Origin: an uncultured Lachnospiraceae bacterium
Lineage (GTDB): Bacteria; Bacillota; Clostridia; Lachnospirales; Lachnospiraceae
Assembly: GCA_949051815.1 (NCBI GenBank)
Contig: CARQVR010000001.1
Coordinates: 1-64,000 of the forward strand
Reading direction: 5' to 3'
Length of the DNA stretch: 64,000 bases
The notes beneath the pieces were generated by a model. The model ran no database searches, was not told the origin of the DNA, and worked only from the letters and a program-made list of their open reading frames with translations. This document shows, one piece after another, positions 35,914 through 47,486 of this stretch (positions within the stretch are counted from its first letter, which is position 1; every line of letters starts with the position of its first letter). The translations under genes and the position numbers were made by a program.

Positions 35914-36294
35914 TTACAGTCCGGCCTTGTTTTTAAGAAAAGTCATCCACTCTTTTCTCTTCATGACAGAGCATTTATGTTTCACGTTCTTTCCCTTTTC
36001 CTGATCGTAACAGATCACCATAAGTCCCGTAGGGATCAGGGGAAGCAGGCCTCCCACATTGCAAAGCTTTAACTCCTTAATATCACTGTACTTAACGGCG
36101 AAGTTGCTCGCGCCAAGCAGACCTCCGGCAAAGATAAACTTCTCCTCCGTAAAAAAGAAATTGCCTCTCGTCTGCGACAGCATTTCCCATAAGTCGCCCT
36201 TCGTGTGTTCAATGATATGGTCGTCACCGCTCATATACCCGGCCTCTCTCAGAGACTCCTCCCACTTACCTGCCTTGCCTAAATCCATCTTCAT
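35914..36294 (-). CDS. PH/GRAM-like domain protein of unknown function
   Basis: 126 residues, soluble. The second half reads like a bacterial PH-like or GRAM fold: GDLWEMLSQTRGNFFFTEEK, FIFAGGLLGASNFAVKYSDI and KELKLCNVGG, then a C-terminal helix containing KRKEWMTFLKNK. Such proteins are widespread and uncharacterised. GGA lies shortly upstream of the start at 36294. It stands between the ABC-2 operon leader and the MITE-like element, with its own short upstream region. Confidence 0.7.
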   Translation of the reverse strand: MKMDLGKAGKWEESLREAGYMSGDDHIIEHTKGDLWEMLSQTRGNFFFTEEKFIFAGGLLGASNFAVKYSDIKELKLCNVGGLLPLIPTGLMVICYDQEKGKNVKHKCSVMKRKEWMTFLKNKAGL

Positions 36295-36384
36295 TTTCCA
36301 TCCGTCCTTTCACACATTTTTCTTTCTATCATAACACCGTTCCAGTGAAAATGCCATTACAAGTTTCCATGCGCTTCTCCCATT

Positions 36385-36526
36385 AGTAACAGTTCAGCCT
36401 TCGGCTTCACTGCCACGTCTGATGCACACAAAATACTCCAAAGTCGCATTTTGGCGCTTGCACAACTCGCAAAATCGCATACAGAGCGATTTTACTCGCG
36501 GAATAGTGCAAGGCTGAACTGTTACT
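36385..36526. mobile_element. 142-bp MITE-like element with perfect TIRs and target duplication
   Basis: AGTAACAGTTCAGCCTT at 36385-36401 and its exact reverse complement at 36510-36526 form 17-bp perfect terminal inverted repeats. The flanks carry CCCATT on both sides (36379-36384 and 36527-36532), a likely 6-bp target duplication. The inside encodes nothing and contains the hairpin AATCGC/GCGATT. The right flank overlaps the carB stop codon at 36531-36533. A related, diverged copy lies at 62166-62323 and an isolated end at 10170. Confidence 0.8.
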
Positions 36527-36530
36527 CCCA

Positions 36531-39500
36531 TTATTCCTTGTCGTGTATCTCCCCGTGCAGCTCTTGCAGCGGCTTCACCTCGCTGCTCTTGTGGGTCTTT
36601 AGGTAATGAATGCCTTCCGCCGTCACCTTCGCCGCCGCAACCGTGGTAATATAAGGCGCTTTCGCCTTGATCGCCGCCTTGCGCAGGTAGCTGTCGTCGT
36701 GCACGCTGTCCTTGCCGACGGGCGAATTGATAATCAGGTCGAAATCCCCGTTGGTAATCATATCGCCCACATTAGGCCGCCCTTCATAGAGCTTTTTCAC
36801 CTTTGTGGCAGGAATCCCTGCTGCCGTAATCAGGTTGCAGGTGCCCTCGGTAGCCACGATCTTAAATCCGTCTCCGGCCAGACTCTTCGCCACTTCCACC
36901 ACTTCATCTTTATCTTTCTTATTCACGGAAATCAGCACCGTACCCTCAAGCGGCAGCTTCGACTGCACCGCCTCCTGCGTCTTAAAGAAGGCTTCGCCGT
37001 AGGAGCGGGAAAGTCCCAGCACCTCGCCTGTGGAGCGCATTTCCGGCCCCAGAACCGGATCCACCTCCGGGAACATATTGAAGGGGAACACCGCTTCCTT
37101 CACACCGTAATACGGTATCACCTGTTCTTTTAATGCCGGAACCGGAGACGGCCGTCCCGTAAGCTCCGAGGTGATAATATCGGTAGCAAGGGGCACCATG
37201 CGGATGTTGCAGACCTTGGACACCAGCGGCACCGTGCGGGATGCCCTCGGATTCGCCTCCAGTACGAAAACTTTGCCGTTTTCGATGGCATACTGCATGT
37301 TCATCAGCCCCTTGACATGCATCTCCTCCGCGATCTTTCTCGTGTACTCCTTGATCGTCTGCACACTCTCCGCCGGAATGTGCACGGAGGGAATGATGCA
37401 GGCCGAATCGCCGGAGTGAATACCGGCAAGCTCGATATGCTCCATCACTGCGGGCACAAAGGCGTGGGCGCCGTCGCTGATGGCATCCGCCTCGCACTCC
37501 AGCGCATTGCTTAAGAAACGGTCGATCAGAATGGGCCTGTCGGGCGTCACACCCACCGCCGCATTCATGTACTCCGTCATGCTCGCATCATCATAGACCA
37601 CTTCCATTCCTCTGCCGCCAAGCACATAAGAAGGACGCACCATCACCGGATAACCGATCCTCGCCGCGATGCCGAGCGCCTCCTCCACCGTGGTCGCCAT
37701 ACCAGACTCCGGCATGGGAATCTCCAGTTTCTCCATCATGGCGCGGAACTGGTCCCGGTCCTCCGCCAGATCAATGACAGAAGGAGAAGTACCCAGAATC
37801 CGGACACCGTTCTGCTCCAGCTCGGAGGCCAGATTTAAGGGCGTCTGCCCGCCAAACTGCGCGATCACACCGAGGGGCTTTTCTTTGTTATAAATACTCA
37901 GCACATCCTCCAGCGTAAGCGGCTCAAAATACAGCTTGTCGGAAGTGTCATAATCCGTGGACACCGTCTCCGGGTTACAGTTCACAATAATCGTCTCAAA
38001 GCCCAGCTTCTTAAGCGCCATCGCCGCGTGCACACAGCAGTAGTCGAACTCAATACCCTGACCAATGCGGTTGGGGCCGCCGCCTAAAATCATAATCTTT
38101 TGTTTCTCTTCATTGACCGGATTCTTGTCCGGCCCATTGTAGGTGGAATAATAGTAGGCGCTGTTTTCCGTGCCGCTGACATGCACGCCCTCCCATGCTT
38201 CCTCCACGCCAAGCGCCAGACGGCGGTTTCTGATATCCGCCTCGGGTATTTCCAGAAGCTGGCTTAAATACTTGTCGGAGAAACCGTCCTTCTTCGCCGT
38301 AACAAGCATTTCATCGGGCAGCATCCTGCCTTTATGCCGCAAAATGGCTTCCTCTTCCTCCACCAGTTCCTTCATCTGCTCGATAAAATAAGCTTTTACT
38401 CTGGTGATCTCAAAAATTTCCTCCACTGTCGCGCCTTTGCGCAGCGCCTCATACATCAGGAAATGCCGCTCACTGGAAGGCGTGTTCAGTCGTCTTAACA
38501 GCTCCTCCTTTGGCAGCGTATCGAAATCCTTCGCGTGTCCCAGCCCGTAGCGTCCCGTCTCCAGGGAACGAATGGCCTTCTGGAACGCCTCCTTATACGT
38601 TTTACCGATGCTCATAACCTCGCCCACAGCGCGCATCTGTGTGCCCAGCTTGTCCTCCACGCCCTTGAATTTCTCAAACGCCCAGCGGGCAAACTTGATT
38701 ACCACATAGTCGCCGTCCGGCACATATTTATCCAGAGTCCCGTACTTACCGCAGGGAATGTCTTTTAAGGTAAGTCCTGCCGCCAGCATGGATGACACAA
38801 GGGCAATCGGGAAGCCCGTCGCCTTACTTGCCAGCGCGGAAGAACGTGAGGTACGGGGATTGATCTCGATGACGATAATCCGGTCCGATACGGGATCATG
38901 GGCAAACTGTACGTTCGTGCCGCCGATCACCTGCACCGATTCCACGATTTTATATGCCTGCTCCTGTAAACGCTTCTGACACGCCTCAGAAATCGTCAGC
39001 ATAGGCGCGGAGCAGAAAGAATCTCCCGTGTGTACCCCAAGGGGGTCGATGTTTTCAATGAAGCAGACGGTAATGATGTTGTTGTCCGCATCCCGCACCA
39101 CCTCAAGCTCCAGCTCCTCCCAGCCAAGAATGGATTCCTCCACAAGCACCTGCCCCACAAGACTTGCCTGCAAGCCTCTGGCACATACAACTTTCAGCTC
39201 ATCCTTATTATAGACAAGACCGCCGCCTGCGCCGCCCATCGTGTAGGCCGGACGCAGTACCACCGGATAGCCCAGCTCTTCCGCGATGGAAAGCGCTTCC
39301 TCCACGGAGTAGGCCACTTCGCTGCGGGCCATCTCAATGCCAAGCGCATTCATGGTCTTCTTAAATTCGATACGGTCCTCACCACGCTCAATGGCATCCA
39401 CCTGCACACCGATGACCTGCACGTTGTACTTTTCCAAAACGCCCGCTTTGTTTAACTCCGCGCACAGGTTCAGCCCCGACTGGCCACCCAGATTGGGAAG

Positions 39501-39758
39501 CAGGGCGTCCGGACTCTCCTTCGCAATAATCTGTTCCAGCCGTTCTACATTAAGCGGCTCAATATAAGTCACATCCGCCGTCTCCGGGTCCGTCATGATC
39601 GTCGCCGGGTTGGAATTGACAAGCACGATCTCATATCCCAGCTTGCGAAGCGCCTTACACGCCTGCGTCCCCGAATAGTCAAACTCACAGGCCTGTCCAA
39701 TGATGATCGGGCCTGATCCGATGATTAGTACCTTGTGAATATCTGTTCTGCGTGGCAT
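36531..39758 (-). CDS. carB: Carbamoyl-phosphate synthase large subunit
   Basis: 1075 residues from the ATG at 39758 (MPRRTDIHKVLIIGSGPIII), chosen because GGAGG ends 6 nt upstream; an ATG two codons earlier sits on the Shine-Dalgarno itself. It makes carbamoyl phosphate for pyrimidines and arginine with the glutaminase subunit CarA. Both ATP-grasp halves are present (GQACEFDYSGTQACKALRKL and GQGIEFDYCCVHAAMALKKL begin them), plus the C-terminal MGS-type allosteric domain. carA is not adjacent and not in this window. A terminator-like hairpin lies in its leader. Confidence 0.97.
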   Translation of the reverse strand: MPRRTDIHKVLIIGSGPIIIGQACEFDYSGTQACKALRKLGYEIVLVNSNPATIMTDPETADVTYIEPLNVERLEQIIAKESPDALLPNLGGQSGLNLCAELNKAGVLEKYNVQVIGVQVDAIERGEDRIEFKKTMNALGIEMARSEVAYSVEEALSIAEELGYPVVLRPAYTMGGAGGGLVYNKDELKVVCARGLQASLVGQVLVEESILGWEELELEVVRDADNNIITVCFIENIDPLGVHTGDSFCSAPMLTISEACQKRLQEQAYKIVESVQVIGGTNVQFAHDPVSDRIIVIEINPRTSRSSALASKATGFPIALVSSMLAAGLTLKDIPCGKYGTLDKYVPDGDYVVIKFARWAFEKFKGVEDKLGTQMRAVGEVMSIGKTYKEAFQKAIRSLETGRYGLGHAKDFDTLPKEELLRRLNTPSSERHFLMYEALRKGATVEEIFEITRVKAYFIEQMKELVEEEEAILRHKGRMLPDEMLVTAKKDGFSDKYLSQLLEIPEADIRNRRLALGVEEAWEGVHVSGTENSAYYYSTYNGPDKNPVNEEKQKIMILGGGPNRIGQGIEFDYCCVHAAMALKKLGFETIIVNCNPETVSTDYDTSDKLYFEPLTLEDVLSIYNKEKPLGVIAQFGGQTPLNLASELEQNGVRILGTSPSVIDLAEDRDQFRAMMEKLEIPMPESGMATTVEEALGIAARIGYPVMVRPSYVLGGRGMEVVYDDASMTEYMNAAVGVTPDRPILIDRFLSNALECEADAISDGAHAFVPAVMEHIELAGIHSGDSACIIPSVHIPAESVQTIKEYTRKIAEEMHVKGLMNMQYAIENGKVFVLEANPRASRTVPLVSKVCNIRMVPLATDIITSELTGRPSPVPALKEQVIPYYGVKEAVFPFNMFPEVDPVLGPEMRSTGEVLGLSRSYGEAFFKTQEAVQSKLPLEGTVLISVNKKDKDEVVEVAKSLAGDGFKIVATEGTCNLITAAGIPATKVKKLYEGRPNVGDMITNGDFDLIINSPVGKDSVHDDSYLRKAAIKAKAPYITTVAAAKVTAEGIHYLKTHKSSEVKPLQELHGEIHDKE

Positions 39759-39807
39759 ATACATCCTCCGTTCTTCTGTCCATCTGTTTTGTACTAAAAT
39801 TAAGTAT

Positions 39808-39840
39808 ACAAAAAAATCCGCATTTTAACAATGCAGATTT
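39808..39840 (-). terminator. Terminator or attenuator upstream of carB
   Basis: On the minus strand AAATCTGCATT (39840-39830) pairs over 11 bp with AATGCGGATTT (39824-39814), followed by an uninterrupted T-run. It ends about 50 nt before the carB start. It may terminate the upstream deacetylase transcript or act as an attenuator for carB. No clear PyrR-type binding sequence was found. Confidence 0.7.
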
Positions 39841-40030
39841 TCATGGGAAATAGGTCTCGGATTCCTGTGGTGACTCCTGTTTCTCCGTTTCACGCAGCAT
39901 CTGAACAACCAGAGACGGCGGCATATATTACATTTCACAACAAAAAACAATACAAAAATCCCGCAATTCCCCAGAGGAGAACAAAAGACTGCCATACAAA
40001 AGTACAGCAGCCTCCAAAATGTTATCCCCT

Positions 40031-41032
40031 CTACTCCCCGGACACCTGCGTCCCGTCGGCTTTCATGTGGTACTTATCCTTGTAAATCAACTGTGAAATG
40101 GGCACCAGCTCATAGCCCTTATCCTGTAATCCGGTAATTACCTGCTCCAGCGCATCCGCGGTGTACTTCGCGCCGTTGTGCATGAGAATGATTGCCCCGT
40201 TGTTCAGCTTGTCGGACTCCACCACCCGCTTTACGATATCGTCCACGCCATAATCTTTCCAGTCCAGAGAATCGATCGACCACTGGATCGGATAATACCC
40301 GCACTTTTGCGCGTTCGTTATGACATGATTGTCATAATCCCCGTAGGGAGGCCGGAACAGGCACATCTCGTACCCCGTAAGCTCCTGCACCCTGGTATGT
40401 ACTTTCATCAGCTCTTCCTGACACTGTTCGTCGGAGAGCCGGGACATATTTTTATGGTTCTCACTGTGGTTGCCCAGATCGTGGCCGTCCGCCAGAATCG
40501 CCCTCACATCCTCCGGATAGGCTTCCACCCATCCGCCCGTCATAAAGAATGTCACTTTCACATTATGCTTTTTCAGGGTCTCCAGAATACGCGGTGTGTC
40601 CTCATTTCCCCAGGCCGCATCGAAACTGAGCGCCACCTGTTTCTTATCCGTCTCCACACAGTAAATCGGCAATTCTCTTCCGCCCACAGAACTGCTCACA
40701 GTGATGGACTCAGGCAGGAATCTCGCGATCCCCTGAATCAGCGCCACCGACACCAGCAGAAAAGCCGCCGACTTCGCCGTCTGCACAGCCACGTTTTTCA
40801 GAAACTGCTCCCGTTTATACTCTTTTTTCGTCCGGGAACGCTCCGCCGCGCTCACGGAGCCGCAGTACTGTCCGCAGCCCCGCTGCCTCTGTCTCTCCTC
40901 GTTCCATGCCTCCACTTTTTCCGGCTCGGGCCAGACACTCTTTTCCCGCTCCCGGCGTTCCCGCTGTATTTTATTTTCCAGTTCCCCCATCGCAAGCCAG
41001 AACTTGTCGTTCCACTTTCTCTTTTCAGTCAT
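40031..41032 (-). CDS. Membrane-anchored polysaccharide deacetylase
   Basis: 333 residues: a cytoplasmic charged region (1-80, many Arg and Glu), one membrane helix at about 84-104 and an external NodB deacetylase domain from about 128. The catalytic motifs are visible but variant: motif 1 is SFDAAWG instead of TFDDG, as in PdaB-like proteins, motif 2 is NHSENHKN with the metal His pair, motif 3 RPPYGDYD, and later LMHNG. The family removes acetyl groups from peptidoglycan or other glycans; PdaB members act in spore formation. Upstream of carB on the same strand. Confidence 0.9.
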   Translation of the reverse strand: MTEKRKWNDKFWLAMGELENKIQRERREREKSVWPEPEKVEAWNEERQRQRGCGQYCGSVSAAERSRTKKEYKREQFLKNVAVQTAKSAAFLLVSVALIQGIARFLPESITVSSSVGGRELPIYCVETDKKQVALSFDAAWGNEDTPRILETLKKHNVKVTFFMTGGWVEAYPEDVRAILADGHDLGNHSENHKNMSRLSDEQCQEELMKVHTRVQELTGYEMCLFRPPYGDYDNHVITNAQKCGYYPIQWSIDSLDWKDYGVDDIVKRVVESDKLNNGAIILMHNGAKYTADALEQVITGLQDKGYELVPISQLIYKDKYHMKADGTQVSGE

Positions 41033-41090
41033 TGCAGTCTCCCGCAGCTTATTCTCACTTCAAATATATGCAGGAGTCATCCCATTCTTT

Positions 41091-44548
<3,458 letters not shown>

Positions 44549-44556
44549 TTAAACCG

Positions 44557-44586
44557 AATATAACACAGGGAGATTCTTTCCGACAA
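44557..44586 (-). promoter_or_regulatory. Sigma-A-type promoter of the beta-glucoside operon
   Basis: On the minus strand TTGTCG (44586-44581) and TATATT (44562-44557) are 18 bp apart. The transcript would begin near 44550 and run into the PTS gene at 44455. Confidence 0.55.
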
Positions 44587-44625
44587 TAAGTGGAATGGCG
44601 ATAGTTTCACCGTTTCAAAATCCAC

Positions 44626-44659
44626 AAAAAAAGGACCTCTGTCTCTGCAACAAAGGTCC
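44626..44659 (-). terminator. Intrinsic terminator after the RpiR gene
   Basis: On the minus strand GGACCT (44659-44654) pairs with AGGTCC (44638-44633), with an inner TGT/ACA, followed by seven T. It lies 25 bp after the RpiR stop codon and separates it from the beta-glucoside operon promoter. Confidence 0.85.
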
Positions 44660-44683
44660 AAAATCATTATTTATTATACCGCT

Positions 44684-45547
44684 TCAGGTGTCGTTTTTTG
44701 TCCGGTCAAGCAGCAGATCCATATGCGTCAGCATTTCCAGCGACGATTTCGCGTGCTCCTCATAACGTCTGGCAAGAAGCAGGGAAAAGAAAATATCCAG
44801 TACATAGGTGACGGCGGAAAAAGAAGTGATTACATCCAGACTGAGCAGAGAATCCCTGTTGGGAATCTCTACGACTTCATGACACCATTCGCGAATCACC
44901 TGATTATGCGGGCCCATAAGCCCTACCACATAATTATTCGTCCCTTCCCGGAGATATTTTGCCATCTGAATCACGGACCGGTTCGCACCCGTAAAGCTGA
45001 TTAAAAAAGCAATCGTTTTTTTATTCTTTCTGGCCGCCAGATAATGGCCATTGATACTTTCATAGGCCGAGCATTCCAGCCCCAGCGTGGCAAACTTGAA
45101 CACTGCCGACTGTGCCAGTATATAGCTGATACCCGTACCGTAAATATCGATACAATCCGCTCTCTGTATCACGCTGTTAATCCGGTTCATGACGTTCTTA
45201 TCAAGGGCAAGCCGTGTGTTCGTCACTGCCTTGTCATACAGAACGGGCAGTGTGTGAATAATATCCGTATAAGTGCTTTGATCTGTAATGGGTTCCCCCT
45301 CAAGCATCCGTGAAAGCCGGTTCTTCTGATTAATCTCCTCCACCAGTTTAAGCCGGAACTCCTGATATCCGGCAAGTCCGAGTTTCTGACTTAAACGAAC
45401 GACTGTAGCCTTACTGGTAAAAGAAGCCTGCGCAAGCTCTGCGCTCGACATTTCCGGAATCTGATCCATGTGTTCCAGAATATATCCGGCCACCTCTTTT
45501 TCGTTGTTTGTAAAATTGTCCTGTGCCTGCAGCTTCTCTAAAAGCAT
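44684..45547 (-). CDS. MurR/RpiR-family transcriptional regulator
   Basis: 287 residues from the ATG at 45547 (MLLEKLQAQDNFTNNEKEVA), AAAGGAG upstream. The N-terminal HTH_6 domain (1-75) includes SSAELAQASFTSKATVVRLSQ as helix-turn-helix; the C-terminal SIS domain (about 115-240) contains DIYGTGISYILAQS and ISFTGANRSVIQ, binding phosphosugars. It sits between the beta-glucoside operon and the PTS operon at 45668-49632, so either may be the target. An own terminator follows it. Confidence 0.9.
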   Translation of the reverse strand: MLLEKLQAQDNFTNNEKEVAGYILEHMDQIPEMSSAELAQASFTSKATVVRLSQKLGLAGYQEFRLKLVEEINQKNRLSRMLEGEPITDQSTYTDIIHTLPVLYDKAVTNTRLALDKNVMNRINSVIQRADCIDIYGTGISYILAQSAVFKFATLGLECSAYESINGHYLAARKNKKTIAFLISFTGANRSVIQMAKYLREGTNNYVVGLMGPHNQVIREWCHEVVEIPNRDSLLSLDVITSFSAVTYVLDIFFSLLLARRYEEHAKSSLEMLTHMDLLLDRTKNDT

Positions 45548-45595
45548 GTAGATATACGCTCCTTTCCGGGCATTCAGCAAAAAGCATCTACGTCA

Positions 45596-45623
45596 ACGGG
45601 CAGCCCCGCAAGAGGCTGCCCGT
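45596..45623. terminator. 10-bp stem hairpin between IIBC and RpiR genes
   Basis: ACGGGCAGCC (45596-45605) pairs perfectly with GGCTGCCCGT (45614-45623) around 8 nt. It follows the PTS IIBC stop by about 45 nt on the minus strand; no immediate T-run, so it may attenuate or stabilise the 3' end of the PTS message. Confidence 0.55.
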
Positions 45624-45667
45624 ATAACACACATTTCATGTTTTTAGCTTAAAACTTTCCAAATGCC

Positions 45668-47143
45668 TTACAGCATCTTCTTCATTTCATCCGCCACAAA
45701 CTGCACCTTGGTACCTACAATAACCTGCACCGCAGTTTTGCTGGGTCTCATAACGCCTGCCACGCCTGCAGACTTGATCTTCTTCTCATCTACCTGTGTA
45801 TAGTCGTTAATTTCCAGACGAAGTCTTGTGATACAGTTGTCAAGAGACTTCACATTGCCCTTGCCGCCGAGACCTTCCAGAATGATGGAAGCCACCTGCG
45901 TGAAATCGTTGTTGGACAGAACTGCTCTCTTCTCTGCCTCTAAATCGTCGTCCTCTCTGCCGGGTGTCTTCAAATCAAACTTCACGATAGCGAAGCGGAA
46001 CACCACATAGAATACTGCGAACGCTGCGATACCCAGAGGGATAATCAGCAGTGTGCTCTGAGCCGCCGGCAGCGATGCCGAGAACAGAAGGTCTGTCGCG
46101 CCTGCAGAGAAGCTGAAACCTGCACGGAAACCGAGCAGTACGGTAATGGTTGTGAAAATACCGTAAAGCAGAGCGTAAATCACATACAGCATAGGAGCAA
46201 GGAACATGAATGCAAACTCGAAAGGCTCTGTAACGCCGCAGACGAAGGAACAAACTGCCGCAGATGCAACCAGACCGATTGCCACTTTCTTTTTGTCACT
46301 CTTAGCCGTATGAATCATAGCCAGAGCCGCGCCCGGAATACCAAACATCATACAAGGGAAGAATCCGGACATGTACATACCAAGGCTCCAGGTAACATCC
46401 GCACTCGTCTCACCTGCCCAGAAATGGGTCAGATCGCCGAGACCGATGGTGTCAAACCAGAACACGTTATTCAGTGCATGATGCAGACCTGTAGGAATCA
46501 GCAGACGGTTCAGGAAAGCGTAAATACCTGCGCCTATTGCGCCCATTCCGACAATACCCTGACCTACTGCAATCAGTGCGCCGAACACGATAGGCCATAC
46601 GAACAGCAGAACTGCCGATACAAGTATGGATACCACACCTGAAATAATAGCTACACAACGCTTGCCGCTGAAGAAGGACATCCAATCCGGCAGCTTCGTG
46701 GACTTAAATCTGTTGTAGCAGGAAGCGCCGATCACGCCTGCAAGGATACCGATAAAGGGATTTCCTATTTTCGCAAAAGCAAGTGACTTATTTGCGTCAT
46801 CCGCGATGGAAGGCATCAGCGTCGTAACTGTGCCCACCGCCAACAGGTTCGTCATCATCAGCCAGGATGCCAGCGCCGCAAGACCTGCCGTGCCGTCATG
46901 GTCATCTGCCATACCTACGCCTACACCGATAACAAAAAGCCAGGCCATGTTATCAATCAGGGCACCGCCCGCCTTCACAAGGAAGAATCCCAGAAGACTT
47001 AAAAATCCTGTCCCGGCGATATCACCACCCTGCATTGTCTCCGGACACAGCGCGTATCCGATTCCCATTAAAATACCGCAGATCGGCAGACACGCCACTG
47101 GCAGCATCAGGGATTTTCCCAGTTTTTGTAAATATTTCATCAT
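45668..47143 (-). CDS. PTS transporter subunit IIBC, glucose/N-acetylglucosamine family
   Basis: 491 residues, ATG at 47143 with GGGAGG 8 nt upstream. The IIC domain (1-375) has about ten helices and the family segment IPTGLHHALNNVFWF; the C-terminal IIB domain (about 410-491) carries the phosphorylated Cys in SLDNCITRLRLEI. There is no fused IIA domain; the separate Crr protein encoded at the head of this operon should supply it. Sequence resembles NagE/PtsG/MalX-type transporters; substrate is likely GlcNAc or glucose but cannot be decided by eye. Confidence 0.92.
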   Translation of the reverse strand: MMKYLQKLGKSLMLPVACLPICGILMGIGYALCPETMQGGDIAGTGFLSLLGFFLVKAGGALIDNMAWLFVIGVGVGMADDHDGTAGLAALASWLMMTNLLAVGTVTTLMPSIADDANKSLAFAKIGNPFIGILAGVIGASCYNRFKSTKLPDWMSFFSGKRCVAIISGVVSILVSAVLLFVWPIVFGALIAVGQGIVGMGAIGAGIYAFLNRLLIPTGLHHALNNVFWFDTIGLGDLTHFWAGETSADVTWSLGMYMSGFFPCMMFGIPGAALAMIHTAKSDKKKVAIGLVASAAVCSFVCGVTEPFEFAFMFLAPMLYVIYALLYGIFTTITVLLGFRAGFSFSAGATDLLFSASLPAAQSTLLIIPLGIAAFAVFYVVFRFAIVKFDLKTPGREDDDLEAEKRAVLSNNDFTQVASIILEGLGGKGNVKSLDNCITRLRLEINDYTQVDEKKIKSAGVAGVMRPSKTAVQVIVGTKVQFVADEMKKML

Positions 47144-47163
47144 AAGCACTACCTCCCAATTTG

Positions 47164-47421
47164 TTATAAGTTTTCTTCAAAGAATTTAGCGAGCGCTTCA
47201 TGCGCGGCGTCTTCGTCCTCCCCCTCAATACGGCAGACAACCTCAGCGCCCTGCTTGATTCCGAGTCCCATCAGCATAATCAGCTTTTTCGCCTCAGCGC
47301 TTTTCCCTCCGGACTCGATTGTAATCCTGCTGGCAAACTCGCCCGCTTTCTTTACCAGCAGACCCGCAGGTCTGGCATGCAGCCCCACCGGATCCTTGAT
47401 TACATAAGTAAAATCCCTCAT
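47164..47421 (-). CDS. ptsH: HPr-family phosphocarrier with Lys at the Ser-46 position
   Basis: 85 residues from the ATG at 47421, with GGAGGA 7 nt upstream. His-15 is in the intact GLHARPAG motif, so it can take phosphate from enzyme I and hand it to IIA. Aligned without gaps to typical Firmicute HPr (KSIMGVMSLG), the same region here reads KKLIMLMGLG, so the regulatory Ser-46 is replaced by Lys. HPr kinase could not phosphorylate it there, and it would not act as CcpA corepressor. It may be a dedicated transport HPr beside another HPr elsewhere. Confidence 0.94.
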   Translation of the reverse strand: MRDFTYVIKDPVGLHARPAGLLVKKAGEFASRITIESGGKSAEAKKLIMLMGLGIKQGAEVVCRIEGEDEDAAHEALAKFFEENL

Positions 47422-47486
47422 TTCTTTATCCTCCCTCCTTAAATTTTTATATGAACCTCCGGAATTTTCAGCTTCCGGAAGCATAT

